Positions 1-13,850 of a stretch of 64,000 nucleotides of DNA are shown one piece after another. Numbering within the stretch: the stretch's first letter is position 1; every line of letters begins with the position of its first letter. Position numbers and translations under genes: made by a program. Under the pieces are notes generated by a model. That model was not told the origin of the DNA. It searched no databases and worked only from the letters and a program-made list of their open reading frames with translations. The DNA is from Serratia surfactantfaciens (GTDB taxonomy: Bacteria; Pseudomonadota; Gammaproteobacteria; Enterobacterales; Enterobacteriaceae), in the NCBI RefSeq assembly GCF_001642805.2, contig NZ_CP016948.1, positions 4,712,001 through 4,776,000 on the forward strand. The letters are read 5' to 3'.

Positions 1-235
1 CAGCGGCCACATGGGCGAAACCCGTGACGAGCGCCTGGCGGAGTTCTGCGCGATCAACCCGAGCGAATCGGTAGTGGCGCTGCGTGAAGGCAGCCTGTTG
101 CACGTTGAAGGCAACGAGCTGCGTTACTTCAGCGCCAACGGGCAGGGCTTCAAGGTGTTCCGCCACGGCGAAGAGACGCGCGAATATCAGGATACGCGCG
201 CATTGGCCTCGCTGGTGCCGTTCCACTGCCGCTGA
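1..235 (+). CDS. pepE: C-terminal part of dipeptidase E (alpha-aspartyl dipeptidase), cut by the window edge
   Basis: The reading frame is open from the first bases to a TGA at 233-235, so the start lies before the window. The visible 77 or so residues begin [15 protein letters not shown], which aligns with the GHKGETREQRI stretch near the C terminus of E. coli PepE as I remember it. That family is a cytoplasmic serine peptidase of the S51 class that cleaves Asp-X dipeptides; its catalytic Ser, His and Glu would lie upstream and cannot be seen. A following [14 protein letters not shown] segment matches the family's late beta strands. The gene is codirectional with ubiD, 86 bases downstream, but there is no sign that they form an operon. 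The family call rests on a short stretch and would be settled by the bases to the left. Confidence 0.7.
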   Translation, partial: SGHMGETRDERLAEFCAINPSESVVALREGSLLHVEGNELRYFSANGQGFKVFRHGEETREYQDTRALASLVPFHCR

Positions 236-321
236 ACGCCGCCCGGCAGCGGGCGGCGTTAACAAAATTGCAGCAACAACCGTGAAGAGGGCTTATAATG
301 CCCTCCCCACTGGCCGCTATA

Positions 322-1818
322 ATGATCAGCATGAAATACCGTGACTTACGCGATTTCCTCTCGTTGCTGGAGAAGAGAGGGGAACTAAAACGCATCAGCC
401 AGCCGATCGATCCTTACCTGGAAATGACGGAGATTGCCGATCGCACCCTGCGGGCGGGCGGCCCGGCATTGCTGTTTGAAAACCCGAAAGGGTACGACAT
501 GCCGGTGCTGTGCAACCTGTTCGGCACCGCCAATCGCGTGGCGATGGGCATGGGGCAGGAAGACATCAGCGCGCTGCGCGAAGTCGGCAAACTGCTGGCG
601 TTCCTCAAAGAACCGGAGCCGCCGAAAGGCTTCCGCGATCTGTTCGACAAAATGCCGAAGTTCAAGCAGGTGCTGAACATGCCGACCAAGGTGCTGGGTT
701 CAGCGCCTTGTCAGGAGCAGGTATGGCAAGGCGATGATGTCGATCTCAGCCGTATTCCGGTGATGCACTGCTGGCCGGAAGACGCCGCGCCGCTGATCAC
801 CTGGGGGCTGACGGTGACCCGCGGCCCGCATAAGGAACGGCAAAACCTCGGCATCTACCGCCAGCAGGTGCTGGGCAAGAATAAAGTGATCATGCGCTGG
901 CTGTCGCACCGTGGCGGCGCGCTGGATTACCAGGAGTGGTGCCAGGCGCATCCCGGCGAGCGTTTCCCGGTCGCCGTGGCGTTGGGCGCCGATCCCGCCA
1001 CTATCCTCGGCGCGGTCACGCCGGTGCCGGATACCCTGTCTGAATACGCCTTTGCCGGGCTGCTGCGCGGCAATAAAACCGAAGTGGTCAAGTGCCTTTC
1101 CAACGATCTGGAAGTGCCCGCCAGTGCTGAAATCGTGCTGGAAGGCTATATCGAACCGGGTGAAATGGCGCCGGAAGGCCCGTACGGCGATCACACCGGC
1201 TACTACAATGAAATCGACCAGTTCCCGGTATTCACCGTCACCCACATCACCCAGCGCCGCAACGCGATCTACCACTCGACCTACACCGGCCGGCCGCCGG
1301 ATGAGCCGGCGATCCTGGGCGTGGCGCTGAACGAAGTGTTCGTGCCGATCCTGCAAAAGCAGTTCCCGGAAATCGTTGATTTCTATCTGCCGCCGGAGGG
1401 ATGCTCGTATCGCCTGGCGGTAGTGACCATGAAAAAACAGTACGCCGGCCACGCTAAACGCGTGATGATGGGCGTCTGGTCGTTCCTGCGGCAGTTTATG
1501 TACACCAAATTTGTTATCGTCTGTGATGATGACGTCAATGCGCGCGACTGGAACGACGTGATTTGGGCGATCACGACACGAATGGATCCGGCAAGGGATA
1601 CCGTTCTGGTGGAGAATACGCCGATCGACTATCTGGACTTCGCCTCGCCGGTTTCCGGGCTGGGTTCGAAGATGGGGCTGGACGCCACCAATAAATGGCC
1701 GGGTGAAACCGATCGCGAATGGGGCCGTCCGATTCAGATGGATGAAAAGGTACGTGCGCGCGTCGACGAAATCTGGGATGAGCTCGCAATCTTCAGTGAC
1801 AGGGAGCCGACGTTATAA
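322..1818 (+). CDS. ubiD: 3-octaprenyl-4-hydroxybenzoate decarboxylase UbiD
   Basis: UbiD removes the carboxyl group of 3-polyprenyl-4-hydroxybenzoate in ubiquinone synthesis, using prenylated FMN made by UbiX. The 498-residue product is nearly colinear with E. coli UbiD (497): [22 protein letters not shown] at the N terminus, [16 protein letters not shown], then the invariant block [24 protein letters not shown] around residues 280-305 that carries the conserved acidic residues of the active site. I chose the ATG at 322 because MISMKYRD aligns with the E. coli start MDAMKYND; an in-frame ATG eight codons earlier at 298 lies inside a TATAAT-like sequence and has no family support. fre follows 50 bases after the stop, as in E. 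coli, which suggests co-transcription. Confidence 0.95.
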   Translation: MISMKYRDLRDFLSLLEKRGELKRISQPIDPYLEMTEIADRTLRAGGPALLFENPKGYDMPVLCNLFGTANRVAMGMGQEDISALREVGKLLAFLKEPEPPKGFRDLFDKMPKFKQVLNMPTKVLGSAPCQEQVWQGDDVDLSRIPVMHCWPEDAAPLITWGLTVTRGPHKERQNLGIYRQQVLGKNKVIMRWLSHRGGALDYQEWCQAHPGERFPVAVALGADPATILGAVTPVPDTLSEYAFAGLLRGNKTEVVKCLSNDLEVPASAEIVLEGYIEPGEMAPEGPYGDHTGYYNEIDQFPVFTVTHITQRRNAIYHSTYTGRPPDEPAILGVALNEVFVPILQKQFPEIVDFYLPPEGCSYRLAVVTMKKQYAGHAKRVMMGVWSFLRQFMYTKFVIVCDDDVNARDWNDVIWAITTRMDPARDTVLVENTPIDYLDFASPVSGLGSKMGLDATNKWPGETDREWGRPIQMDEKVRARVDEIWDELAIFSDREPTL

Positions 1819-1868
1819 CGTCAGGCTCTGTTCTCAGCTTTGCATTGATGACCCGACAGAGGGAACGC

Positions 1869-2570
1869 ATGACAATATTGAGCTGTAAAGTGACCTCGGT
1901 AGAGGCCATTACCGATACGGTTTATCGGGTACGTCTGGTGCCTGAACAGCCGTTTTCTTTCAAGGCAGGGCAATATCTGATGGTGGTGATGGACGAGCGC
2001 GACAAGCGTCCGTTCTCGCTGGCATCTACCCCGACGCAGCAAGATTATATCGAGCTGCATATCGGCGCTTCGGAACTGAATTTGTACGCCATGGCGGTGA
2101 TGGATCGCATCCTGAAAGAGCAGGCGATCACCGTCGACATGCCGCACGGCGATGCCTGGCTGCGGGAAGAGGGCAGCCGTCCGCTGGTGCTGATCGCCGG
2201 TGGCACCGGTTTCTCTTATGCGCGTTCAATTCTGCTGACCGCGTTGGAGCAGCAGCCCGATCGCGACATTTCTATCTACTGGGGCGGGCGTGAGCTGAAG
2301 CACCTGTACGATCTGAGCGAGCTGGAAGCGCTGTCGTTGCAGCACCCGAACCTGAAGGTGATCCCGGTGGTCGAGCAGCCGGATGCCGAATGGCGCGGCC
2401 GCAGCGGCACCGTGCTCAGCGCGGTGCTGCAGGATTTCGGGACGCTGGCGGAGCATGACATCTATATCGCCGGGCGTTTCGAGATGGCGAAAATCGCCCG
2501 CGAGCGTTTCTGCGCCGAGCGCGGCGCGCAGGAAGCGCATATGTTCGGCGACGCGTTTTCGTTTATCTGA
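1869..2570 (+). CDS. fre: NAD(P)H-flavin reductase Fre
   Basis: Fre reduces free riboflavin, FMN or FAD with NAD(P)H in the cytoplasm. The reduced flavin can serve ferric reduction, activation of ribonucleotide reductase or other flavin-using enzymes. The 233-residue product equals the E. coli length and opens [20 protein letters not shown]. It shows the flavin-binding RPFSLAS motif near residues 47-53 and the pyridine-nucleotide loop [12 protein letters not shown] near 105-116, the layout of the ferredoxin-NADP reductase superfamily. An in-frame ATG at 1845 would add eight residues not found in the family. The ATG at 1869 has a GAGGGAAC ribosome site just upstream and is preferred. The gene sits directly after ubiD and ends in a strong hairpin terminator. 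Confidence 0.95.
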   Translation: MTILSCKVTSVEAITDTVYRVRLVPEQPFSFKAGQYLMVVMDERDKRPFSLASTPTQQDYIELHIGASELNLYAMAVMDRILKEQAITVDMPHGDAWLREEGSRPLVLIAGGTGFSYARSILLTALEQQPDRDISIYWGGRELKHLYDLSELEALSLQHPNLKVIPVVEQPDAEWRGRSGTVLSAVLQDFGTLAEHDIYIAGRFEMAKIARERFCAERGAQEAHMFGDAFSFI

Positions 2571-2588
2571 CAGAAGCGATGCACAGTG

Positions 2589-2620
2589 AACGGGGTGGCC
2601 GAGGGTCGCCCCGTTTTTAT
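2589..2620 (+). terminator. Rho-independent terminator of ubiD-fre
   Basis: The arms 2589-2600 and 2604-2615 pair around a GAG loop with one mismatched region and are followed by a T-rich run on the plus strand. It lies 18 bases after the fre stop codon. Confidence 0.8.
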
Positions 2621-2643
2621 TTGGGCGTCGGCAAATTTCAGGC

Positions 2644-2670
2644 ATAAAAAACCCGCCCCTGACAGGCGGG
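2644..2670 (-). terminator. Rho-independent terminator of fadBA
   Basis: CCCGCC (2652-2657) pairs with GGCGGG (2665-2670). Read on the minus strand the stem is followed by six T residues. It lies about 70 bases downstream of fadA and separates the convergent fre and fadBA units. Confidence 0.8.
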
Positions 2671-2742
2671 AAGAACGGCAACTAAACTTGGCGGGATGCC
2701 GCGATTTGAAGTGGTGACGCGGTCATCCCAAGATAGACACAG

Positions 2743-6106
<3,364 letters not shown>

Positions 6107-6130
6107 GTCTATCTCCTGAATCAGCGTATG

Positions 6131-6147
6131 ATCTGGTATGACCAGAT
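6131..6147. promoter_or_regulatory. FadR operator of fadBA
   Basis: ATCTGGTATGACCAGAT is a 17-base palindrome with only the centre unpaired. It differs by one central base from the E. coli fadB operator as I remember it. It lies 25 bases before the fadB start, where FadR binding would block the promoter. Long-chain acyl-CoA releases FadR. Confidence 0.88.
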
Positions 6148-6339
6148 GAAGAGGAGTGTGGTTTTTATGTTAATAATATGCAAATAAGAGATTGCATATT
6201 TGCTGGTCGGATCACATCTCACCAAGTTAGTGTTTTGATTTAGAACGAAGTTATATTTTATGTGCTATCGGCATTTGCTGGAGTTGGTCGGCCCTCATAC
6301 ACTTGCTCGCAGCGATTGATCATTCAGACGAGGTTACGC

Positions 6340-7536
6340 ATGAATAAGGCGGCTTGTGTCAAACGCAGCGGCTTATGGAGCATTCCCGCCAGAACCATGA
6401 CGCTGGCGTGTCTGTTGGTGTTCATGGCACAAATGGCGACGACCGTGTACCTGCCTTCGCTGCCGACGGTGATGCGGGAGTTGACGATGAGCCGGCGAGC
6501 CACCGAGTTGTCCATTTCAATCTTCGTCATCGGCGCTGCGTTGCCGGTGCTGTTCTGGGGCGCGGCGGCCGATCGCTTTGGCCGTCGAGCGCCGCTGACG
6601 CTTTCCCTGTTTCTCTTCATTGGCTGCAGCGGGCTGTTGGCGCTGTGCAGCAACGGTGCCGAGCTGCTGACCCTGCGCGCTCTGCAGGGCGTCGGCGCCG
6701 GCGGTGCGGCGATCATTGCGCGTATCATCGTGCGGGATAACTGGAGCGGTGATGAGCTGGCGCGCCGTCTGTCGGTGCTCTCCATCGCTTTCATCACCGC
6801 ACTGGGCGGGGGGCAGTTTATCGGCGGCCTGCTCAGCCAATATTCGCACTGGCAGATGGGCTTCGTCTTGATGGCCGCCACCGGATTGACCGTTCTGGCG
6901 CTGATGGTGACGCTGCCGCTGGAAGCGGGGCGGGCACGTGGGCCACGTCCGGCGATGGCGGCCACCTACTTCGCCATCCTGCGGCGGCCGGGGTTCTTTT
7001 GGCCGGCCTGCGTTGGCGGGCTGGGCTTCGCCACCACGGTGACGTTGCAGGAGGTGAGCCCGTTCGTCATGCAGCAAGGTTTTGGTCTCAACGTCACGGC
7101 GTTCGGCGCGCTGGGATTGGTGATCGGCATCGCCTACTTTAGCGGCGCGTTGACGGTGAACCGCACGGTGGCGCGTGTCGGCGGGAAAAAGCTGATGCAA
7201 ACCGGCAGCGGCATCGTGGCTCTGGCGACGGCAGCGATCCTGCTGCTGTGGTGGAGCGGCATCCTGGCCGGCCTTTCCGGCATGGTGGTGTTCATCGCGC
7301 TGTATTGCCTGACTATTTTTGGCCAGGCGGTGCTGTTTCCCAACAGCATGGCGATGGCGGTCAGCGACGCCAAAGAGTACGGCGCCTATGCGATGGCGCT
7401 GTGCGGTTTTCTGCAGCAGTGTCTGGCGGGCGTCGCCGCAGCCGGCGCGGTGTTGTTGGAGCACCATGGCCTGTGGGCGCTGGCGATAGCGCTGCTCGGC
7501 CTGGCCGGCTGGCTGATGGTTAAACTGCGGATGTAA
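6340..7536 (+). CDS. MFS drug/proton antiporter of the Bcr/CflA type, substrate unknown
   Basis: The 398-residue product is very hydrophobic, with about 12 membrane helices expected. It has the major-facilitator motif between helices 2 and 3 ([14 protein letters not shown], near residues 69-82) and the antiporter-type motif in helix 5 ([13 protein letters not shown]). The N-terminal [13 protein letters not shown] resembles the MxxDxYLPALP signature of Bcr/CflA exporters, but with T replacing the usual acidic residue, so coupling or substrate may differ. The ATG at 6340 has a GAGG ribosome site; an earlier in-frame ATG at 6262 lacks one. In E. coli fadB and pepQ are direct neighbours, so this gene is an addition at that junction. 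No regulator gene accompanies it. The family is fairly sure; the transported compound cannot be read from sequence. Confidence 0.8.
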   Translation: MNKAACVKRSGLWSIPARTMTLACLLVFMAQMATTVYLPSLPTVMRELTMSRRATELSISIFVIGAALPVLFWGAAADRFGRRAPLTLSLFLFIGCSGLLALCSNGAELLTLRALQGVGAGGAAIIARIIVRDNWSGDELARRLSVLSIAFITALGGGQFIGGLLSQYSHWQMGFVLMAATGLTVLALMVTLPLEAGRARGPRPAMAATYFAILRRPGFFWPACVGGLGFATTVTLQEVSPFVMQQGFGLNVTAFGALGLVIGIAYFSGALTVNRTVARVGGKKLMQTGSGIVALATAAILLLWWSGILAGLSGMVVFIALYCLTIFGQAVLFPNSMAMAVSDAKEYGAYAMALCGFLQQCLAGVAAAGAVLLEHHGLWALAIALLGLAGWLMVKLRM

Positions 7537-7648
7537 CGGCATTTGCAGGGAATTGCGAGCTGCTCCGCATGCCCAACGCGATGAGGTTGGTGCGCCGGAG
7601 CGCTGTGTTAAGATGGCTTCTTTCGTGCTAAGGCATAAGGGTATTGTG

Positions 7649-8980
7649 ATGGAAACGCTGGCTTCTTTGTATAACGACCACCTGGCAGAGCTGCAAAAAC
7701 GCGCGCGCGAAGTGCTTGAGCGCAACAAGTTGGATGCGCTGCTGATTCACTCCGGGGAACTGCAAAAGGTATTTTTGGACGACCATAGCTATCCGTTCAA
7801 AGTGAATGCGCATTTCAAAGCCTGGGTGCCGGTGACGTCGGTGCCGAACTGCTGGTTGTGGATCGACGGCGTCAATAAGCCGAAGCTGTGGTTCTACTCT
7901 CCGGTTGACTATTGGCATAGCGTAGAGCCGCTGCCGAACAGTTTCTGGACCAAATCCCTTGAATTGATGCCGCTGGCCAACGCTGACGCTATTGCGCAGC
8001 AGCTTCCGCCTCAGCGTGAGCGCGTCGGCTATATCGGTTATGCGCAACAGCGCGCCCGCGATCTCGGCATCCCTTCTGAGAACATCAATCCGAAAGCGGT
8101 GTTGAACTACCTGGATTTCCACCGTTCGATCAAAACCGGTTACGAGCTGGCCTGCATGCGCGAAGCGCAGAAGACGGCGGTAACCGGCCATCGCGCGGCG
8201 CATGAGGCCTTCCTCTCCGGCATGAGCGAGTTCGACATCAACCTGGCCTACCTGACGGCGACTGGCCACCGCGATACCGACGTGCCTTACGACAACATCG
8301 TGGCGCTGAACGAACACGCTTCGGTGCTGCACTACACCAAACTGGATCACCAGCCGCCGGCCGAGTCACTGAGTTTCCTGATCGACGCCGGTGCGGAATA
8401 TAACGGCTACGCCGCCGATCTGACCCGCACCTATGCAGCGCAAAGCGGCAGCGAGTTCGCCCACCTGGTGAAAGATCTCAATAGTGAACAACTGGCGTTG
8501 ATCGACACCATCAAGACCGGCGTGCGCTATACCGACTATCATGTGCAGATGCACCAGCGCATCGCCAAACTGCTCAAGAATCACAAGCTGGTGAACGGCC
8601 TTAGCGAAGAGGCGATGGTTGAAACGGGCATCACCACGCCGTTCCTGCCGCACGGGTTGGGTCACCCGCTGGGCCTGCAGGTGCACGACGCCGCCGGCTT
8701 TATGCAGGATGAGCAAGGCACCCATCTGGCGGCGCCGTCCAAGTATCCGTTCCTGCGGTGTACCCGCGTGTTGCAGCCGGGCATGGTGTTGACCATCGAA
8801 CCGGGTCTGTACTTTATCGACTCTCTGTTGGCGCCGTGGCGCAGCGGTGAGTTCAAGCAGCACTTCGCCTGGGATCGCATCGATGCGCTGAAGCCGTATG
8901 GCGGCATCCGTATCGAAGACAACATCGTGATCCACGAAAAGCGCATCGAGAACATGACGCGCGATCTGAACCTGGCCTGA
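7649..8980 (+). CDS. pepQ: Xaa-Pro dipeptidase (prolidase) PepQ
   Basis: PepQ is a cytoplasmic dimanganese peptidase that splits X-Pro dipeptides. The product is 443 residues, the E. coli length. The metal ligands of the pita-bread fold are in place: D246 (LIDAGAE), D257 (YAADLTRTY), a histidine in [16 protein letters not shown], and glutamates in [12 protein letters not shown] and GGIRIEDN. The open frame extends upstream to 7553, but [16 protein letters not shown] at 7649 aligns with the family start. The stop codon overlaps the yigZ start (ATGA), so the two are translationally coupled. Confidence 0.96.
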   Translation: METLASLYNDHLAELQKRAREVLERNKLDALLIHSGELQKVFLDDHSYPFKVNAHFKAWVPVTSVPNCWLWIDGVNKPKLWFYSPVDYWHSVEPLPNSFWTKSLELMPLANADAIAQQLPPQRERVGYIGYAQQRARDLGIPSENINPKAVLNYLDFHRSIKTGYELACMREAQKTAVTGHRAAHEAFLSGMSEFDINLAYLTATGHRDTDVPYDNIVALNEHASVLHYTKLDHQPPAESLSFLIDAGAEYNGYAADLTRTYAAQSGSEFAHLVKDLNSEQLALIDTIKTGVRYTDYHVQMHQRIAKLLKNHKLVNGLSEEAMVETGITTPFLPHGLGHPLGLQVHDAAGFMQDEQGTHLAAPSKYPFLRCTRVLQPGMVLTIEPGLYFIDSLLAPWRSGEFKQHFAWDRIDALKPYGGIRIEDNIVIHEKRIENMTRDLNLA

Positions 8981-9594
8981 TGCGGCCGTACCCGATACCG
9001 GCGGAAGCAACCTGCTTTACCGAAGAGATAAAGAAGAGCCGTTTTATCACCCTGCTGGCGCCGACCAGCGGGGTAGAAGCGGCAAAGGCGTTTATTCAGC
9101 AGGTACGGGATGAGCACCCGGCGGCGCGGCACCACTGCTGGGCCTTCGTCGCCGGTAGTCCCGATGACTCGCAGCAGTTGGGGTTCTCCGACGACGGCGA
9201 ACCGTCGGGCACCGCCGGCAAACCGATCCTCGCGCAGCTGATGGGCAGCGGTATCGGCGAAGTGACCGCCGTGGTTGTCCGTTACTACGGCGGCGTCAAA
9301 TTAGGTACCGGCGGGCTGGTGAAAGCCTATGGCAACGGCGTTCAACAGGCGTTGAAGCAGTTGGCATTGGTACAAAAGGTGCCGGAAGCCGAATATATCT
9401 TGCAGTGCGACTATGCGCAGTTGGCGTTGGTGGAGAACTTGCTGCAGCAAACCGCAGGTCGGATCCTGCAGGGCGAATACGGCGCCGCCGTCGTGCTGCA
9501 TCTGGCGTTGCCGGCCACCGAGGTCGATCTGTTTGGGAATAAATTGCGTGATCTCAGTCGCGGTAATTTGCAATTAACCCCCATTTCGCAATAA
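8980..9594 (+). CDS. yigZ: IMPACT-family protein YigZ (UPF0029)
   Basis: The 204-residue product has the N-terminal IMPACT/UPF0029 domain with its signature DDGEPSGTAGKPIL near residues 69-82 and VVRYYGGVKLGTGGLVKAY near 98-116. A C-terminal ferredoxin-like UPF0029 domain follows. Eukaryotic IMPACT proteins act in control of the Gcn2 kinase. The bacterial role is not established, and a nucleic-acid-binding function is only a proposal for the family. Its ATG overlaps the pepQ TGA by one base, and it is followed by trkH after 35 bases, the same order as in E. coli. Confidence 0.93.
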   Translation: MRPYPIPAEATCFTEEIKKSRFITLLAPTSGVEAAKAFIQQVRDEHPAARHHCWAFVAGSPDDSQQLGFSDDGEPSGTAGKPILAQLMGSGIGEVTAVVVRYYGGVKLGTGGLVKAYGNGVQQALKQLALVQKVPEAEYILQCDYAQLALVENLLQQTAGRILQGEYGAAVVLHLALPATEVDLFGNKLRDLSRGNLQLTPISQ

Positions 9595-9629
9595 TTCCTC
9601 CCAATTGAATTGCTAAGGATCGTGCTGAA

Positions 9630-11081
9630 ATGCATTTTCGCGCCATAACCCGTATCGTTGGTCTGCTGGTCATCCTGTTCTCCGGGACGATGTTTATTCC
9701 CGGCCTGGTGGCATTGATTTACCGCGATGGGGCGGGGCGCGCGTTCAGCCAAACCTTCTTCGTGGCGCTGACCATCGGCCTGATGCTGTGGTGGCCGAAC
9801 CGCAAACAGAAACACGAGCTGAAGCCGCGCGAAGGCTTCCTGATCGTCGTATTGTTCTGGACCGTGCTGGGCAGCGTAGGGGCATTGCCGTTCCTGTTTT
9901 CGGAACGGCCCAACTTGTCGCTGACCGACGCCTTCTTTGAATCCTTCTCGGGATTGACGACTACCGGCGCGACGACGCTGGTGGGGCTGGACTCGCTGCC
10001 GAAGGCCATTCTGTTTTATCGCCAAATGCTGCAATGGATGGGCGGTATGGGGATCATCGTGTTGGCGGTAGCGATACTGCCGATACTCGGCGTCGGCGGC
10101 ATGCAGCTGTATCGGGCGGAAATGCCCGGGCCGCTGAAAGATAACAAGATGCGTCCGCGCATTGCCGAAACCGCCAAAACTCTGTGGCTAATCTATGTAT
10201 TGCTGACCGTGGCCTGCGCGCTGGCGCTATGGGGTGCCGGGATGTCGGTGTTCGATGCCATCGGCCACAGTTTCTCGACTATCGCCATCGGCGGTTTTTC
10301 TACCCACGACGCCAGTATCGGTTATTACGCCAGTCCGACCATCAACACCATCATCGCCGTGTTCCTGCTGATTTCCGGCTGTAACTATGGCCTGCACTTC
10401 GCTTTGCTGAGCGGCCGCAGTCTGAAGGTGTATGGGCGCGATCCTGAATTCCGCATGTTTATCTTCGTTCAGCTGACGCTGGTGGTGGTGTGTACGTTGG
10501 TGCTCTGGGGGCATGGCGTGTACAAGAGCGGTATGGAAACGCTCAATCAGGCGTTTTTCCAGGTGGTCTCGATGGCGACCACGGCCGGTTTTACGACCGA
10601 CAGCATCGCCAAATGGCCGCTGTTCTTACCGATGTTGTTGCTATGTTCGGCGTTCATCGGCGGCTGCGCCGGCTCGACCGGCGGCGGCCTGAAGGTGATC
10701 CGTATTCTGCTGCTATACCTGCAGGGCTCGCGCGAGTTGAAGAGGCTGGTGCACCCCAACGCGGTCTATACCATCAAACTGGGCAACCGCGCGCTGCCGG
10801 AACGCATTCTGGAAGCGGTATGGGGATTCTTCTCCGCCTATGCACTGGTGTTTATCGTCAGCATGTTGGCGATCATTGCCACCGGTGTCGACGACTTTTC
10901 CGCGTTCGCCGCAGTGACGGCAACGCTCAATAACCTTGGCCCCGGCCTGGGGGTGGTGGCGGATAACTTCACCACGATGCCGGCGGCAGCCAAGTGGATC
11001 CTGGTGGTGACGATGCTGTTCGGGCGCCTGGAAGTGTTTACATTGCTGGTGCTGTTCACGCCAACCTTCTGGCGTGAGTGA
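9630..11081 (+). CDS. trkH: Trk potassium uptake channel subunit TrkH
   Basis: TrkH is the inner-membrane ion-conducting subunit of the Trk potassium system and works with the cytoplasmic NAD/ATP-binding TrkA. The 483-residue product equals the E. coli length. It has four membrane-pore-membrane repeats, whose selectivity-filter segments can be read as SGLTTTGATTL, IAIGGFSTHD, MATTAGFTTD and LNNLGPGLG. The hydrophobic N terminus MHFRAITRIVGLLVILFSG serves as the first membrane segment. hemG follows 21 bases after the stop, so the two are probably co-transcribed. Confidence 0.96.
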   Translation: MHFRAITRIVGLLVILFSGTMFIPGLVALIYRDGAGRAFSQTFFVALTIGLMLWWPNRKQKHELKPREGFLIVVLFWTVLGSVGALPFLFSERPNLSLTDAFFESFSGLTTTGATTLVGLDSLPKAILFYRQMLQWMGGMGIIVLAVAILPILGVGGMQLYRAEMPGPLKDNKMRPRIAETAKTLWLIYVLLTVACALALWGAGMSVFDAIGHSFSTIAIGGFSTHDASIGYYASPTINTIIAVFLLISGCNYGLHFALLSGRSLKVYGRDPEFRMFIFVQLTLVVVCTLVLWGHGVYKSGMETLNQAFFQVVSMATTAGFTTDSIAKWPLFLPMLLLCSAFIGGCAGSTGGGLKVIRILLLYLQGSRELKRLVHPNAVYTIKLGNRALPERILEAVWGFFSAYALVFIVSMLAIIATGVDDFSAFAAVTATLNNLGPGLGVVADNFTTMPAAAKWILVVTMLFGRLEVFTLLVLFTPTFWRE

Positions 11082-11102
11082 GCCTGATATAAGGAGTACG
11101 CC

Positions 11103-11636
11103 ATGAAGGCATTGATACTTTATTCGAGCCGTGACGGGCAAACACGTGCTATCGCTTCTTATATAGCAAGCAAGTTGCAGGACACGCTGCGCTGTGAGGT
11201 GATCGATCTGCTGCAGGCGGAACAGGTCGACCTTAGCCAGTATCAGCAGGTGATGATCGGCGCCTCCATCCGCTACGGGCACTTTAACCCGGTACTGGAT
11301 AAATTCGTTAAGCGCCATGCCGAACAGCTGAATAGGATGCCGAGCGCGTTCTTCGCGGTGAACCTGACCGCGCGTAAACCGGAAAAGCGTTCGCCGCAAA
11401 CCAACGCCTATACCCGTAAGTTCCTGTTGGCCTCGCCGTGGCAGCCAAAACAGTGCGCGGTGTTTGCCGGCGCATTGCGTTATCCGCGCTATCGTTGGTT
11501 CGACCGCATCATGATTCAATTTATTATGCGTATGACGGGCGGTGAAACGGATACCAGTAAGGAAGTGGAGTACACAGATTGGCAGCAGGTCGATCGTTTC
11601 GCCCAGGAATTTAGCCAGATCCAGTACGAAAAGTGA
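11103..11636 (+). CDS. hemG: Menaquinone-dependent protoporphyrinogen IX oxidase HemG
   Basis: HemG oxidises protoporphyrinogen IX to protoporphyrin IX, the next-to-last step of heme synthesis, and passes electrons to respiratory quinones. The 177-residue product (E. coli about 181) is a long-chain flavodoxin-fold protein with the FMN phosphate loop [12 protein letters not shown] at residues 7-18 and the conserved [11 protein letters not shown] near residues 52-62. A strong ribosome site, AAGGAG, precedes the ATG. It lies between trkH and an rRNA operon, as in E. coli, where hemG is followed by rrnA. Confidence 0.95.
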   Translation: MKALILYSSRDGQTRAIASYIASKLQDTLRCEVIDLLQAEQVDLSQYQQVMIGASIRYGHFNPVLDKFVKRHAEQLNRMPSAFFAVNLTARKPEKRSPQTNAYTRKFLLASPWQPKQCAVFAGALRYPRYRWFDRIMIQFIMRMTGGETDTSKEVEYTDWQQVDRFAQEFSQIQYEK

Positions 11637-11663
11637 CAAAAACGCGGGTTTGGCCAGCGTTTT

Positions 11664-11830
11664 GCCGAAAAAATCCGCGCTTGAAAAGTTTTTTGCAATT
11701 AGGGGTTGCGGCCCGCCGAGAACTCCCTATAATGCGCCTCCACTGACCGGGAACAACGACTGACAAGCCGCCGGGTCAGCGAGAGAAAAGCGAAATAAAC
11801 GCTTGACTCTCCGGGCGAAAAGCGTAATAT
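11664..11830 (+). promoter_or_regulatory. Tandem rRNA promoters P1 and P2, first rrn copy
   Basis: P1 has -35 TTGCGG (11706-11711), a 16-base spacer and a perfect -10 TATAAT (11728-11733), followed by the GC-rich discriminator GCGCC that is typical of stringently controlled rRNA promoters. The A/T-rich tract from about 11664 upstream is a likely UP element. P2 has -35 TTGACT (11803-11808), a 16-base spacer and -10 TAATAT (11825-11830). Spacing and sequence closely follow the E. coli rrn promoters. Confidence 0.9.
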
Positions 11831-11862
11831 ACGCAGCCCGCGCCGATGAAGTTTCTCGGCAC

Positions 11863-11874
11863 TGCTCTTTAACA
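11863..11874 (+). promoter_or_regulatory. rrn leader boxA antitermination site
   Basis: TGCTCTTTAACA is the enterobacterial rrn boxA, where NusB, NusE and the rest of the antitermination complex load onto the leader RNA. It is in the expected place between P2 and the 16S. Confidence 0.9.
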
Positions 11875-12029
11875 ATTTATCAGACAATCTGTGTGGGCAC
11901 TCCACAAGACGATATCCAGCATCTTCGGATGCAAAAAAATATCAAGTCTTGAAGAGTGACTAACTGAAGTAAAATTCATGCAGTAAATCTTTGAGCATCG
12001 CTTCTCGAGTGGAAGCAAATCAAGCTTTT

Positions 12030-13425
<1,396 letters not shown>

Positions 13426-13433
13426 TGGCGGGC

Positions 13434-13476
13434 AGTGTGGGGTCTCCCCATGCGAGAGTAGGACACTGCCAGGCAT
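13434..13476 (+). rRNA. rrf: Last 43 bases of 5S rRNA fused to the truncated 16S
   Basis: AGTGTGGGGTCTCCCC through ACTGCCAGGCAT is the 3' end of an enterobacterial 5S rRNA. The first 75 or so bases of 5S are absent. The eight bases before it (13426-13433, TGGCGGGC) belong to neither a continuing 16S nor the matching part of 5S. A normal rrn terminator follows. Confidence 0.85.
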
Positions 13477-13490
13477 CAAACAAAGCCGAA

Positions 13491-13519
13491 AGCCCTGAAC
13501 TGACGTTCAGGGCTTTTTG
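13491..13519 (+). terminator. rrn operon terminator, first copy
   Basis: AGCCCTGAAC (13491-13500) pairs perfectly with GTTCAGGGCT (13505-13514) around a TGAC loop and is followed by a T run. Confidence 0.92.
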
Positions 13520-13531
13520 CTATGCGTAAAA

Positions 13532-13850
13532 TAATGTCATGACTGTCTTTATTGTTTATAAAAATACCAATTTCGGGCGCATGTCCATACTCTCATAAGC
13601 ATGCATAATGTTTTTGATGAGGTAAATTGTCAGCTCAATATATAATTGATAGCTCCAGATTATTATTTAAATAATAAAAATGTCTATTTATGAACATGTA
13701 GATAAGAGTTTTCCTGTTATATCAAAGATAAGTCTTAATTCTTCCGCGCATTCCTCGATAAATTTCACGTTAATTAAAACAAATATTAGCCAGGCGCCTC
13801 GAATCGAGTAGACTAGGCAACAGATTATTTCCGGATGAGTACTGAACGTT
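13532..13850. other. A/T-rich intergenic stretch before murB
   Basis: The 319 bases between the rrn repeat and murB are much richer in A and T than the surroundings and hold no credible reading frame. They must contain the murB-birA promoter, but several A/T-rich hexamers could serve and I cannot choose among them. Confidence 0.6.

Noticed and set aside
13426..13476. The 16S-5S join as a novel fused RNA gene
   Set aside because: Loss of the 16S decoding end and of 23S in both operons at the same base fits assembly collapse better than a new RNA; kept as a finding only for verification.
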